NCBI GenBank assembly: GCA_017448985.1
Contig: JAFSKL010000026.1
Location: forward strand, 62,001 to 126,000
Direction of reading: 5' to 3'
Source: Paludibacteraceae bacterium
GTDB taxonomy: Bacteria > Bacteroidota > Bacteroidia > Bacteroidales > Paludibacteraceae
Length of the DNA: 64,000 nt
Of the stretch, positions 34,209 to 43,645 are shown piece after piece. The notes under the pieces were generated by a model that ran no database searches, had not been told where the DNA came from, and saw only the letters and a list, made by a program, of their open reading frames with translations. Within the stretch, counting starts at the first letter, position 1. Each line of letters starts with the position of its first letter. Made by a program: the position numbers and the translations under genes.

Positions 34209-35371
34209 TTCTTCAGTCCTTTCATAAATGCATCAATTCGCTTTACTCCTTCACGGATGTAGTCGAGTTCGCGTGTAAAGGCAATACGGACATAATGGTC
34301 GCAGCATTTGCCATAGGTGATTCCCGGAACTACTGCCACATGTTGTGCTTTGAGCAGAGCTATCGCGAAATCGACGCTATTCATACCGGTGCTCGATATA
34401 TCTACCATCAAGTAGAATGTCGCATCCGGCTCGCGGCAGGTGAGGCCATCAATAGCGCTAATGCCTGACACGATACATTCCTTACGCTCCGTAAAGATAC
34501 GCACCATATCTTTGCTATAATTTTCGGTGCTGCCTAATGCTTCGATAGCTGCATATTGGCTTGGTAACGGAGCACAAGCGGCTACATTCTCTTGCAGTTT
34601 AGTCATAGCGGTAATAATCTCACTCGGACCTAACACATAGCCGATACGATAACCCGTCATGCAGAACTCTTTCGACAAGCTATTTACCAATATCGTCCGT
34701 TCCCGCATACCTTCGATATGCGCTATACTCTTCCACGGTTGTTTGCCGTATATCAAGCATTTATATACCTCATCGGAAATGACTACCAAGTCGTGCTTCA
34801 TGGCAATCTCTGCAATACCTGCCAACATTTCCTGACTCAACACGCGTCCAGTAGGATTACTCGGAGTATTGATCATGATAGCTCTCGTACGCGGCGTGAT
34901 AGCATGTTCGATATCTTCCAACCGATAGGTCAAGTTCGTCACTTCGGGATTATCGACTATCACTGGCTTAGCATGGCACATCGCTACCATCTGCGTATAA
35001 TTCACATAGTACGGTGCCGGAATAATCACCTCGTCATCCGGATTGAGCATCGCAAGCAGACAAAGGTACAGTCCTTCCATCGCTCCTACCGTTACCATAA
35101 TCTCATCTTCCGGACGATAAGAGAGCCCTTCCTTGCGATTGTAGTACTTGGCTATCGTCTGCCGTAGTTCGAGCAAACCGGCATTCTGCGAGTAGCGCGT
35201 CTTGCCTTGCTCTATCGCTCGACAAGCCGCAGCCTTGATGGCATCATGCGTCTGCACATCCGGATCGCCGAGCGTAAAATCAATCACATCGTCATACTCC
35301 TTCGCCATATTAAACAACTGACGAGTGAACGAAGTCTGTATACCATTGGCTATGTTTGATATTTGTATCAT
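34205..35371 (-). CDS. class I/II aminotransferase
   Basis: AspC-like fold-type I enzyme with NPSNPTGRVLS, VVISDEVYKCLIY (PLP-binding Asp and Tyr) and NSLSKEFCMTGYRIGYV, where the Lys forms the aldimine. The ATG at 35371 is used (MIQISNIANGI); a longer frame would overlap the upstream gene. It overlaps the ATP-grasp gene by 4 nt, suggesting that an amino acid made or used here is ligated by the neighbouring enzyme (inference). Confidence 0.8.
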   Translation of the reverse strand: MIQISNIANGIQTSFTRQLFNMAKEYDDVIDFTLGDPDVQTHDAIKAAACRAIEQGKTRYSQNAGLLELRQTIAKYYNRKEGLSYRPEDEIMVTVGAMEGLYLCLLAMLNPDDEVIIPAPYYVNYTQMVAMCHAKPVIVDNPEVTNLTYRLEDIEHAITPRTRAIMINTPSNPTGRVLSQEMLAGIAEIAMKHDLVVISDEVYKCLIYGKQPWKSIAHIEGMRERTILVNSLSKEFCMTGYRIGYVLGPSEIITAMTKLQENVAACAPLPSQYAAIEALGSTENYSKDMVRIFTERKECIVSGISAIDGLTCREPDATFYLMVDISSTGMNSVDFAIALLKAQHVAVVPGITYGKCCDHYVRIAFTRELDYIREGVKRIDAFMKGLKK

Positions 35372-35375
35372 AGTT

Positions 35376-36491
35376 TTACTTTTTAATACAATCAATAATG
35401 CGTTTTACATCATCTTGCGTTAACTCATGATGCATAGGTAGACAAAGCACTTCGTTAGCCACCTTGGTCGCTATCGGTAAGTTAGCCTCGTTTGATGACG
35501 GATAACTATTATACGGCATAAAAGTACTGATTAGCGGATAGAAATACCGTCTTCCAAATATTCCAAATTCTTTCAATTTAGCATAAAGTGCATCCCTACT
35601 CATTCCGTACTCTGCCTCATTTATAAAGATAGGAAAGTAGCTATAATTATGCTTTACTCCCGGCATATCATCAAAGAACCGAATACCTTTTATGTTGCGC
35701 AATGCCTCTCGATAGGCATTTGCTGCTTTTTGACGAGCCTCAATTGCTGCATCTACTTGCTTCAAGTTCAGCAATCCGTATGCAGAACGCACCTCGTCCA
35801 TCTTACTATTGATACCAGGAGCAACCACCGTCACCTCATCTTCAAAACCGAAGTTCTTTAGATGATCAATCTTCTCTTTCATCTCCTTCGTGTGGCATAC
35901 CAATGCGCCACCCTCGATGGTGTTATATACCTTCGTAGCATGGAAACTAAGCGTGCTTATATCACCAGCGTTTAAAATCGAGTCGCCATTCACTTTTACG
36001 CCAAACGCATGCGCTGCATCGTAAATCACTTTTAGGCCGTGTTTCTTCGCGATGGCATCTATCTCCTTCGTCTTACATGGTTTTCCATAGCAATGCACCG
36101 GCATGATAGCTACTGTGTTTGGAGTGATAGCGGTTTCTATCTTAGCCGGATCCATACCGCATGTCTCTTCCTCTATATCCACGAACACCGGTGTCAACTG
36201 ATTCCACCAGATACTATGCGTCGTCGCTACAAATGAATACGGAGTGGTTATTACTTCGCCTTTCGTCAAACCCAATGCCTGCAAGGCAGTTATCAACGGT
36301 AGTGTACCATTGGTAAATACAGAGATATACTCTACCCCAAGATACTCAGCCAACGCATTCTCCAGCTGCTGATGGAACGAACCGTTATTCGTAATCCACT
36401 TACTCTCCCATATCTGCTCCAGATACTTGTTAAATTCTTGCAGGTCCGGCAACAGCGGGGAAGTTACTAATATTTTTTCATTTAATCCCAT
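35376..36491 (-). CDS. DegT/DnrJ/EryC1 sugar aminotransferase
   Basis: Typical sugar 3- or 4-aminotransferase: FTNGTLPLITALQALGL, IYDAAHAFGVKVNG and SFHATKVYNTIEGGALV with the catalytic Lys, 371 residues. It would aminate a keto-sugar nucleotide (for example a dTDP-4-keto-6-deoxy sugar) for the polysaccharide. Probably first gene of the operon running to 24407; the upstream gap (36492-36603) has no clear promoter or gene. Confidence 0.8.
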   Translation of the reverse strand: MGLNEKILVTSPLLPDLQEFNKYLEQIWESKWITNNGSFHQQLENALAEYLGVEYISVFTNGTLPLITALQALGLTKGEVITTPYSFVATTHSIWWNQLTPVFVDIEEETCGMDPAKIETAITPNTVAIMPVHCYGKPCKTKEIDAIAKKHGLKVIYDAAHAFGVKVNGDSILNAGDISTLSFHATKVYNTIEGGALVCHTKEMKEKIDHLKNFGFEDEVTVVAPGINSKMDEVRSAYGLLNLKQVDAAIEARQKAANAYREALRNIKGIRFFDDMPGVKHNYSYFPIFINEAEYGMSRDALYAKLKEFGIFGRRYFYPLISTFMPYNSYPSSNEANLPIATKVANEVLCLPMHHELTQDDVKRIIDCIKK

Positions 36492-36603
36492 TTCTTATCC
36501 TATTTATTCCCCCCGCCTCAACACATCCGAAGGCGAGATACGAACTCATACAAAAATTTTTATCTATCATATTGGTTGATTATTCTCGATTAATATTGTT
36601 ACA

Positions 36604-37767
36604 TCATCCTAATTCCTTTTCTTTCCCCACTAATTCTCGCTCTATTAATTGTTTCATTTCTGTTGTTCCTATCGTCTGTTGATAGGCAGCCATAATGTGT
36701 TCCGTCTTATATGCGTAGTCTAATTTCATAGTAGTTTGCGCTATACTCCAAAATCTCATCGCTTGTTCTGCAATCTTTCCTACTGCGATAATATGCTCTA
36801 ATGATTTTTCTTTGTTCATTTCATCGCCATACTTACTATTTACTTCCCTCATTAGAGTTTTATATTGCCGTTGCGTATCTTTAAACACCTCATTTCCCAC
36901 CTTTAGTATAGCTTCCACTCCGGCAGAATTTCCGTTTTCTAAATCTTGAATTAGTCCATCAGAATAATTAACCAGTGTGTTCACCAATGGTTTTAATTCC
37001 ACCAGTTTGGTAGCAGACAAATATTTCCCGTACCGCAGCCCGACCATATACACTTCAAGTTCTTCTAATATGGTCTTTTCATCCACTTTTTCATTGTTGT
37101 ATAGTACCCTATTTATCAATGCGTCAATCTGCGACAATGTCTTTTTCTTATCTGAAGGAATAAAACCGAGTAATACATACATCACGAAAAATAACACCGC
37201 TAATTGATACGAATCCGTATTGTATCCCAAATTGCACAAATACATTACCAATAAAACCGCAATAGGCGCACTCAATATACCAATTATTATCGCCTCAGTT
37301 CGCTTATGTGCATTTACATAGTCGATTTGTTTTAGCACGACTATACTTCCGGATAATAAAGAAAGTATGCATACTCCCACAAATGCGATCCAGTATAAAA
37401 CCGGATAATATGAGCCAGGGATAATCATCTGTTGAGCAAATGCTAACCCAACAAAAAGAATGAAGGCAAATATTCCATCACGTCGATCTCGCTTATCGCC
37501 TTTAATATAAATTGGCACTTGCCCACGCCGAGATACGACTCCTTTGATACAATCATATGCTATGGATGCAAATATCAACACGTAAAACAACGTGATTACG
37601 ATTGCCCAATCAACACCCTTGCTATCATCTATCAGATTCCATGCTGTCCAGCCCAATGTCGCCAATGCAGCGTATATAGCCCATTGAGTCCAACCGGGAA
37701 GTGTATATTGCCTCTCGACGCGATCACGCTCCGCATATAATATGTTCAGCAACTCTTGTTTCGTCAT
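36604..37767 (-). CDS. membrane protein of the PARIS-like operon, unknown family
   Basis: The 387-residue protein has about six hydrophobic helices in the first 200 residues (WAIYAALATLGWTAW, WAIVITLFYVLIFASIAYD, IFAFILFVGLAFAQQ, YWIAFVGVCILSLLSGSIV, IIIGILSAPIAVLLVMYL, LAVLFFVMYVLLGFI) and then a soluble helical half. A membrane-disrupting or signalling effector is possible but not shown. Its start overlaps the 103-aa gene by an ATGA junction. It is the last gene of the operon. Confidence 0.65.
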   Translation of the reverse strand: MTKQELLNILYAERDRVERQYTLPGWTQWAIYAALATLGWTAWNLIDDSKGVDWAIVITLFYVLIFASIAYDCIKGVVSRRGQVPIYIKGDKRDRRDGIFAFILFVGLAFAQQMIIPGSYYPVLYWIAFVGVCILSLLSGSIVVLKQIDYVNAHKRTEAIIIGILSAPIAVLLVMYLCNLGYNTDSYQLAVLFFVMYVLLGFIPSDKKKTLSQIDALINRVLYNNEKVDEKTILEELEVYMVGLRYGKYLSATKLVELKPLVNTLVNYSDGLIQDLENGNSAGVEAILKVGNEVFKDTQRQYKTLMREVNSKYGDEMNKEKSLEHIIAVGKIAEQAMRFWSIAQTTMKLDYAYKTEHIMAAYQQTIGTTEMKQLIERELVGKEKELG

Positions 37768-38075
37768 TTCTTTGTTTGATTAGCTTTTCCTTTCCATGGA
37801 CTTTCTTTGCGATTCCCTACTAAGAACGTTCCTTTCGTCATATTATCCTCACGACGATATAGCAGATATATCCGATCAGATTGTCTTAAATTTACATTTT
37901 CATGCAGCTCCGCTAAAACATCGTTTTCTACCGTTCCTCGACTTTCGCAATTCACAAGCAACGATGCCATACTATCGCCGCACTCCACTGCGTTATGACG
38001 ATCCAACCATGCATACATACCTGCATAATCACCATCCGCTCCTAAATCATATGAAATCCATATCCTCACTTCCAT
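37764..38075 (-). CDS. small protein, 103 aa, ferredoxin-like fold candidate
   Basis: Begins MEVRIWISYDLGADGDYAGM, then AWLDRHNAVECGDSMASLL and SDRIYLLYRREDNMTKGTFL. The beta-alpha-beta look with an ISYDL start recalls small ferredoxin-fold proteins such as Cas2/SinR-like families, a weak resemblance. Overlaps the membrane protein gene by 4 nt and follows the AriB-like gene by 18 nt. Function unknown; probably acts together with the membrane protein. Confidence 0.55.
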   Translation of the reverse strand: MEVRIWISYDLGADGDYAGMYAWLDRHNAVECGDSMASLLVNCESRGTVENDVLAELHENVNLRQSDRIYLLYRREDNMTKGTFLVGNRKESPWKGKANQTKK

Positions 38076-38093
38076 ATTCTTCAGTATTTGATT

Positions 38094-39035
38094 TTAAATA
38101 CTTGCCAATACTTCTTCTAAACTTTCCTCTTTACTCAAAATATCATACCCATTCGCTTCTTGCCATTGTTTGATATGCTGGAAGCAATCCCAGTTCAATG
38201 CATTTTCTCTGGAGCAGCAATCAGCTAATAAGATAGATATAGTCTCATCGGTGTAGTCTTGATCTTGTCCGTTCACGTATGCCAAGAGCGGAAGCGTAGA
38301 ATGGCCACGCCAAATGAACTTATCGTCCACCGCATCCAATTGCATATTCAACACCATGGTATCTATATCGCTGCACGAAAGCGTATGTTCTCCCCATTTA
38401 TTCAACTTGTTATTCAATTTTGCAAGAATGTGATCCTTATAACTAGCACGCAGCGATCCGGTTTGAGAGAAATTGGATACTCCCCATTGGGGTATTCCTG
38501 GTTTTCGATTCATCTTTTCTACTGCGATATACATATAACCGATATATCGCGAAGCCGGAGCCGTGACATTACATAAATCATCTATATTCGGCAGATTGGC
38601 TTTTATCTCTTGTCGAACAGCCGGATCCATTAGCAATGTAATTTCTAAATCTCTACCATCCGTCTTGAATAAGTTTGGCATCGTCACATCATGGTTACAC
38701 AACCACTCATAGTCTTTATCAATGATACCAATCACGTTATCCATTCCTGCATTCCTCCGATTTTCCAATGCCTTAATCAAGGCCTTCTTCACGCTATCCG
38801 CTACGACAGTCCCTTTCTCCACTTTCCGCATAAGGATCTTATTGGCGTTAAAAACCTTGTAATACATATACACGTCCAGATAGCCTTCTACCAACACCCA
38901 CACCTTATTCTTCGCATCCTCATGCTTCATCGCGGATTCGATTTCGTATAATGTAATCTTCTGGAATCGACGTCCCAAGATGGTAGCCAATCCTCGTTTT
39001 ATTTCCCTCTTCGTTGCTTGTCCCATTGCTCCCAT
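38094..39035 (-). CDS. ariB: AriB-like TOPRIM (DUF4435) protein
   Basis: VWVLVEGYLDVYMYYKVF supplies the conserved TOPRIM Glu (Glu50), and NVIGIIDKDYEWL the DxD-type acidic pair, as in DUF4435/OLD-like TOPRIM proteins. It is translated from within the end of the ATPase gene (37-nt overlap). In PARIS the DUF4435 protein AriB is released by the ATPase AriA when a trigger is sensed and then acts as a toxic nuclease. Length (313) agrees with AriB. Good family fit; trigger unknown. Confidence 0.75.
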   Translation of the reverse strand: MGAMGQATKREIKRGLATILGRRFQKITLYEIESAMKHEDAKNKVWVLVEGYLDVYMYYKVFNANKILMRKVEKGTVVADSVKKALIKALENRRNAGMDNVIGIIDKDYEWLCNHDVTMPNLFKTDGRDLEITLLMDPAVRQEIKANLPNIDDLCNVTAPASRYIGYMYIAVEKMNRKPGIPQWGVSNFSQTGSLRASYKDHILAKLNNKLNKWGEHTLSCSDIDTMVLNMQLDAVDDKFIWRGHSTLPLLAYVNGQDQDYTDETISILLADCCSRENALNWDCFQHIKQWQEANGYDILSKEESLEEVLASI

Positions 39036-40174
39036 AAATCAACTGTTAACGAGAAATCATCATCAAACATCTGTGGCGAGTGCGTAGCCATTAAAGCACG
39101 CAGATGCAGTTTCTTTACGATCTCCTTAATGGTCCTACAGAACTGAATCTGCCAATACATATGATACGACATCTCCGGCTCATCAATCAACACTAACTGG
39201 CTTTCCGTTTGAATGAAAAATAAGCCATTCATGAGACACAGCAAGTGTCTTTCACCAGATGCCAATTGGTAAAACTGAAGGAAATCACCGGTTTTTTCCT
39301 TTACCAGACGATAACCATATCGAGGAGACAATTTCAGCTCTGTCCCGATGAACTTAAATCGATCCATCACGGTGCGGTACGTTATCAGCCGATCAATAGA
39401 CTCTTTGTTCTCCCGTATGGCATTCTCGTATCGTTTAATCAGGAATATCAAATCTGCACCCACCAACTTCTGTAAGTTTTGATAAGGTTCTTCACCTCCG
39501 ATATTAATATCGCAAGTACGCAGGAAATCTACGATCCTCAGCACTTTCGCTTTGCGCTTCTGCCAATCCTCTTCATTCCATTCATTGACATCAATACTAT
39601 CTGGCTTATACACAAAGGTATTCTCCAATCGAACCTGAAGATCGATCAGATACGACTTGATATTTTCAGTGCCAATACTTTGTTTATCGTAAGAACTTTC
39701 CAATTCCTTAAACACTCTATCATCCGGGAAGAAACGACACTTATCCGTCTGTAAGAGCATCATCATATTAGTCAGATCATCCCCATCACTTGCCACAAGT
39801 TTATCCTTACGGAATGTCCATGTATAGCGTTCCTTCTTTGAAAAGTCCGTTTTCTTAACCGTGTACTCGCATTCCAGTTTCGTTTCAACCTCCGGCAACT
39901 CATCCGTCATCGAATCGGTATGAATAGGAGTAACTGTACGAGTCAAGTCTATCATCTCGCCTCCATCAAAGATAAAACGTACATGCCCAAATGGATAGTG
40001 CATATACTCATACGGAGTAAATGTGGCTAATCCGGCTATCATCTTCAGAATAGTCGTTTTACCCATACCATTCGGCGCAGTAATATAGAGCAAGTCCTTG
40101 AAAGCTGACTGCTTCCAATCGATGACGTAGCTATACTCATCAAATAAATTTTGAATCTCTAATCGTTTAAGCAT
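38999..40174 (-). CDS. ariA: AriA-like ABC/AAA ATPase
   Basis: Walker A APNGMGKTT (33-41), the ABC-like signature LASGERHLL and Walker B QLVLIDEPEMSYH followed by ALMATHSPQMF identify an AAA_15/AAA_21-type ATPase of OLD/RecF style. The DUF4435 partner downstream overlaps by 37 nt, the arrangement of PARIS AriA-AriB. It overlaps the HNH gene by 8 nt. Expected to form a scaffold that holds and releases AriB. Confidence 0.75.
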   Translation of the reverse strand: MLKRLEIQNLFDEYSYVIDWKQSAFKDLLYITAPNGMGKTTILKMIAGLATFTPYEYMHYPFGHVRFIFDGGEMIDLTRTVTPIHTDSMTDELPEVETKLECEYTVKKTDFSKKERYTWTFRKDKLVASDGDDLTNMMMLLQTDKCRFFPDDRVFKELESSYDKQSIGTENIKSYLIDLQVRLENTFVYKPDSIDVNEWNEEDWQKRKAKVLRIVDFLRTCDINIGGEEPYQNLQKLVGADLIFLIKRYENAIRENKESIDRLITYRTVMDRFKFIGTELKLSPRYGYRLVKEKTGDFLQFYQLASGERHLLCLMNGLFFIQTESQLVLIDEPEMSYHMYWQIQFCRTIKEIVKKLHLRALMATHSPQMFDDDFSLTVDLWEQWDKQRRGK

Positions 40175-40529
40175 TGGGATAATATCTTCTTAACATTTCA
40201 CGTAACAAATCGTTTACCTTTAGGTATTTCCGATGTTCAATATTATGTTGCCCATCAGCTGTCACACATGCTTCATACATTGGATAGTCATTACCTTTAC
40301 TGGCATTATTCTGGTGTTGGAGAGCACGAAGATTTTGCTTAATATCCGTACCACCCATAGACACAGGAAAGATATGGTCTATTTCCCAACCCATTTCATT
40401 GGCTTGGTTTCCATATTTATCCCAACGAATCCATGCACCACACGCATCCTTTCGGAACACTGTTTTGTCGATTCCATCCACGGGAAAAGCATTCTCCCAT
40501 GCAGCACTTTTCATTTCATCTATCGTCAT
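40167..40529 (-). CDS. HNH endonuclease
   Basis: About 120 residues with a short HNH core, MGWEIDHIFPVSMGGTD and NLRALQHQNNASKGND. The ATG at 40529 (MTIDEMKSAAW) is chosen over a GTG 18 nt upstream because the latter lies closer to the promoter region and is weakly conserved in look. It overlaps the AriA-like gene by 8 nt and is the first gene under the promoter at 40572. An HNH nuclease is not part of the standard two-gene PARIS system. Confidence 0.75.
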   Translation of the reverse strand: MTIDEMKSAAWENAFPVDGIDKTVFRKDACGAWIRWDKYGNQANEMGWEIDHIFPVSMGGTDIKQNLRALQHQNNASKGNDYPMYEACVTADGQHNIEHRKYLKVNDLLREMLRRYYPNA

Positions 40530-40571
40530 ATACGTATATACGTGCACCTATGCGCACAACAAATTTGGGCG

Positions 40572-40610
40572 CAAAGATACAAAAAAAAATCCATATACAC
40601 AAGTATATGG
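40572..40610 (-). promoter_or_regulatory. promoter with palindromic operator, PARIS-like operon
   Basis: Minus-strand -7 TATCTTTG (40572-40579), 20-bp T-rich spacer, -33 TTG (40600-40602) centred in the perfect palindrome CCATATAC-ACAA-GTATATGG (40591-40610). Repressor binding there would block the -33 element. The leader after the -7 box is nearly identical to that at 16363. Confidence 0.75.
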
Positions 40611-40645
40611 ACTTAAAAATGATTTTTTTTTTCATTTTGTAACAT

Positions 40646-41677
40646 TTAACACTTATTTTCGCTTTCTGCATACATTTTTACAGCCTTCTCATATGAATGT
40701 AACAGTTCCGCGATCTTCATCACATCTATGCTAGCCGAATCTTGCGCAAAATGTTCAAATCCCACTTCTGCAATTGTCATATATCTTCCTGGTCTCAACA
40801 CATGCGGACGATACACTAATCCATTAGCATGTGCAATAAAAGCCCTCGAATGTTTATGAAGCAACTCGCGACGCAACACTTTTTGTGGTCCATCATATCG
40901 AGGCTCGTTAAGAGCCGTTATCTTAACCAACAACTTAAAATGCACTAAGTATGGCTCTTGCTTCGCAGCGCACCATTGAGGAAAAGAAAACTCCAGATAC
41001 ATTTTGCAATCCGGTAATTCCACCCACATCCAATTAAACACATGATTACCTTTGTTTGGGTTGCTAACATAAGTCCATTGCGAACCAGGCAAAACACGCT
41101 CCATATCCTTATAAAAGCCAATCAATTGTGCGGTACTCCACACATCCGATTGACGATAGGAAAGAGTAGCATCTTCCCATCTGCGCAACCTTTCCACAAA
41201 AGATCTCAGAATCTCATTTTTGCTTTTACAATTCTCTAACGATTGAAGCAAATCCGCACGAGTGATGACAACATATCCTTCGGACTCAATCCTCATTTTC
41301 TGACTCTGTGATTCATCACCTGTTTTGATATATAATTTAACCTTTCGGTCTTCTTTAATCGCATTAGAATAGCGACTCAATTGATTCCCATGAGCTGATG
41401 TGAGCACCTTATCTTCAATAATCACACTCAGATTATTATTAATCGTAAGCAGCACATCGATATGTTCGAATTGCCTCTTAACCTCAACCTTCCGAATTTC
41501 ATCTTCAAAATCGGGCTGCTGTATCGCGATATACTTTTTTAGAAAAGCTCGCGCACTGGCTTTCAGTTCCTTATCATCCGTCATTGACTCATCTGCCCAT
41601 CTGCAAAACCAAGCCAAGAATGCATCTTGGCTTAGTTCTGATGTAGCATAATCAAACAGATTGGGTCTCATATACAT
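40646..41677 (-). CDS. PD-(D/E)XK nuclease family protein
   Basis: The 343-residue protein begins NLFDYATSELSQDAFLAWFC, typical of the PDDEXK_4-type family, and has the catalytic pattern HIDVLLTINNNLSVIIEDKV (Asp, then Glu-x-Lys). A C-terminal region of mixed structure may contact DNA. It lies just upstream of the PARIS-like promoter, transcribed in the same direction, and may be a stand-alone defence nuclease. The cysteine at the last position is probably incidental. Confidence 0.7.
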   Translation of the reverse strand: MYMRPNLFDYATSELSQDAFLAWFCRWADESMTDDKELKASARAFLKKYIAIQQPDFEDEIRKVEVKRQFEHIDVLLTINNNLSVIIEDKVLTSAHGNQLSRYSNAIKEDRKVKLYIKTGDESQSQKMRIESEGYVVITRADLLQSLENCKSKNEILRSFVERLRRWEDATLSYRQSDVWSTAQLIGFYKDMERVLPGSQWTYVSNPNKGNHVFNWMWVELPDCKMYLEFSFPQWCAAKQEPYLVHFKLLVKITALNEPRYDGPQKVLRRELLHKHSRAFIAHANGLVYRPHVLRPGRYMTIAEVGFEHFAQDSASIDVMKIAELLHSYEKAVKMYAESENKC

Positions 41678-41690
41678 ACCTTTTACTCTC

Positions 41691-42698
41691 TTATACTTTA
41701 TACCTTACACAGGCCAAACGCATAAACACACAAAAAGCGTTTGCGCCCAACACATTAATAATCCGCGCACGCCTAACATATGTCTTCCCTTGATCCGCAA
41801 TAGCAAGCGGAAATACGTTCCATTCGCGCAATCGCTTGATATACTCCTTCCGCTCATCATAGAACTCCCGCGCCACTGTCGTCAACACACCCGCTACCAC
41901 ACTGCTCTGCATATTCCGTAGCCATGTGCATGTCGGATTCTGCTTGCGCAGTTCGCTATATTTTGCGATAAGACCCACCCTGTCATCTAAGTTCTTATGT
42001 ATCTTATCCTTTTTTCCTTCTGTTTTCGTGATACTACCTTGCCGTATCAGATAATTATACACAATCGTAGTGGTACTATTCACTCGTGTCGCTCGCAACA
42101 TCATCCTCGGCAACCAATCCACATCCTCAAAATGTATTCCCTCCGTAAATATACATAGTTCATTCGTTAAAAACAAACTCCGCTTGACGATAAACATCAC
42201 GGCATAACACTCATATCTCATCCTTAAATTCAGATAAGTCTCTCCGTCAACTACTTCTCCACAGGTATCTGTTTGATGGGGATTCTTATATGGTTGAAAT
42301 ACTTCATATTCTCGTTCATTCCTTAAACGCACATTCTGGTAATCAAAACGAAGGACATCCAGTCGTTCCCTCTCAACCTGCTCCAACAATCCTCCTAATA
42401 CATATGGCTCGATATAATCATCAGAATCCACAAACATTACATATTCGCCCTGTGCCAACTCAATACCGTTATTCCGAGCCGCACTCAACCCTCCATTCTC
42501 TCGGTGAATCACATGGACATTCTCATGAACTGCAGCGTAATCGTCGCAAATCTTAGGACAGGCATCCGGAGAGCCATCATCCACAAGAATAATCTCGTAT
42601 TCTGACGACGGTATGTCCTGCGCGATCAAACTATCTACGCATTTTCGCAGATATTGCTCTACCCCATATATAGGAACAATAATTGAAAGTTTAACCAT
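41691..42698 (-). CDS. glycosyltransferase family 2 protein
   Basis: MVKLSIIVPIYGVEQYLRKC, IILVDDGSPDACPKICDDY, ENGGLSAARNNGIELAQGEY and FVDSDDYIEP are the classic GT2 motifs including the DxD. C-terminal extension of about 100 residues is helical. A polysaccharide chain transferase. Spacing to the next GT2 gene is 17 nt with a CTTACAC-type short repeat in the gap. Confidence 0.85.
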   Translation of the reverse strand: MVKLSIIVPIYGVEQYLRKCVDSLIAQDIPSSEYEIILVDDGSPDACPKICDDYAAVHENVHVIHRENGGLSAARNNGIELAQGEYVMFVDSDDYIEPYVLGGLLEQVERERLDVLRFDYQNVRLRNEREYEVFQPYKNPHQTDTCGEVVDGETYLNLRMRYECYAVMFIVKRSLFLTNELCIFTEGIHFEDVDWLPRMMLRATRVNSTTTIVYNYLIRQGSITKTEGKKDKIHKNLDDRVGLIAKYSELRKQNPTCTWLRNMQSSVVAGVLTTVAREFYDERKEYIKRLREWNVFPLAIADQGKTYVRRARIINVLGANAFCVFMRLACVRYKV

Positions 42699-42715
42699 AC
42701 CTCTTACACTTTAAA

Positions 42716-43645
42716 CTATTTGATAACGCCCCACTTTTCCAATTTAAACAGCACTCGTTCCATAAAATTAACACCCCCCCAGAGATGATGCCTTTTAAGC
42801 CGCTGATACTGCCCAATAGGAAACGAGAATGCATCATAATCACGCAGTACGGTCACCGGTAATATCTTCTCCAGATACTCACGCCGCTCCTTCTTTATCA
42901 ACTCCGCATTCTTTCCACCGCTCTCACTCACTCCGTTCATATCGAAGATTGTCACGTCTATATTCGTATATACCGCCTTCTCACCTCCTAACGCAATCGC
43001 CTTCACATACCATTCCCAATCCGAGCAAATCTTCATCTCCTCGTTATACAAGCCATATTTATCAAACAAATCTCTCCGTATATACGCGCTATCGTGATTT
43101 AACGTACCACGATAAAAGTACATAAAGGAATCTGTTGAATTGACGCTTCCACAATTATCTCGAACAACTTTCTTCCCATCATATGACTTCAACATATTCC
43201 CATATAAAATAGGAATACCTCCATTCTCCAATTTCTTATCCGTTCGGAACGATTCTTGCCAATCTACAATCTCAAATTGGCGCATAGCCTCCATCATCCG
43301 CTCGGTGACATCAGGAGCAGCCAACATGTCACCCGAGTTCAGTATCTGTATATAATCTCCTGATGCTTTACGGATCCCCTTATTCATAGCATGGTATACA
43401 CCATTGTCCTTCTCGCTCAACCATATCACATTCTCCAATTTCTTATCCGTTCGGAACGATTCTTGCAAATCTCCGATTTTAAATCGTTGAACATATTCCT
43501 TGATAACATCCACGGAATTATCCGTTGACGCACCATCAACAATCACATGTTCGATATTCGTATAAGTTTGTGCGGCAACGGACTCTAATGTTCGACGCAA
43601 CCCCTCCGCATTATTATAATTGATTGTTATAATACTTAGTTTCAT
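42716..43645 (-). CDS. glycosyltransferase family 2 protein with two copies of an inserted peptide
   Basis: WcaA/GT2 type: LSIITINYNNAEGLRRTLES, HVIVDGASTDNSVDVI, WLSEKDNGVYHAMNKGI and QILNSGDM. The peptide QESFRTDKKLEN occurs twice, once before WLSEKDNG and once before IPILYGN, where homologues have short linkers. It is encoded by identical 38-nt stretches at 43222-43259 and 43429-43466. The ATG at 43645 (MKLSIIT) overlaps the epimerase stop by 4 nt. A seven-G run on the coding strand lies near the C-terminus (42774-42780). Confidence 0.8.
   Translation of the reverse strand: MKLSIITINYNNAEGLRRTLESVAAQTYTNIEHVIVDGASTDNSVDVIKEYVQRFKIGDLQESFRTDKKLENVIWLSEKDNGVYHAMNKGIRKASGDYIQILNSGDMLAAPDVTERMMEAMRQFEIVDWQESFRTDKKLENGGIPILYGNMLKSYDGKKVVRDNCGSVNSTDSFMYFYRGTLNHDSAYIRRDLFDKYGLYNEEMKICSDWEWYVKAIALGGEKAVYTNIDVTIFDMNGVSESGGKNAELIKKERREYLEKILPVTVLRDYDAFSFPIGQYQRLKRHHLWGGVNFMERVLFKLEKWGVIK
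43222..43466. repeat. two 38-nt palindromic insert units within a GT2 gene
   Basis: Identical 38-nt units at 43222-43259 and 43429-43466 contain the near-palindrome ATCCGTTCGGAACGAT and are followed by related AATCT-C-AT-T sequence. Both are in the same reading frame and add QESFRTDKKLEN to the protein. I saw no further copy in the window. Confidence 0.8.
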
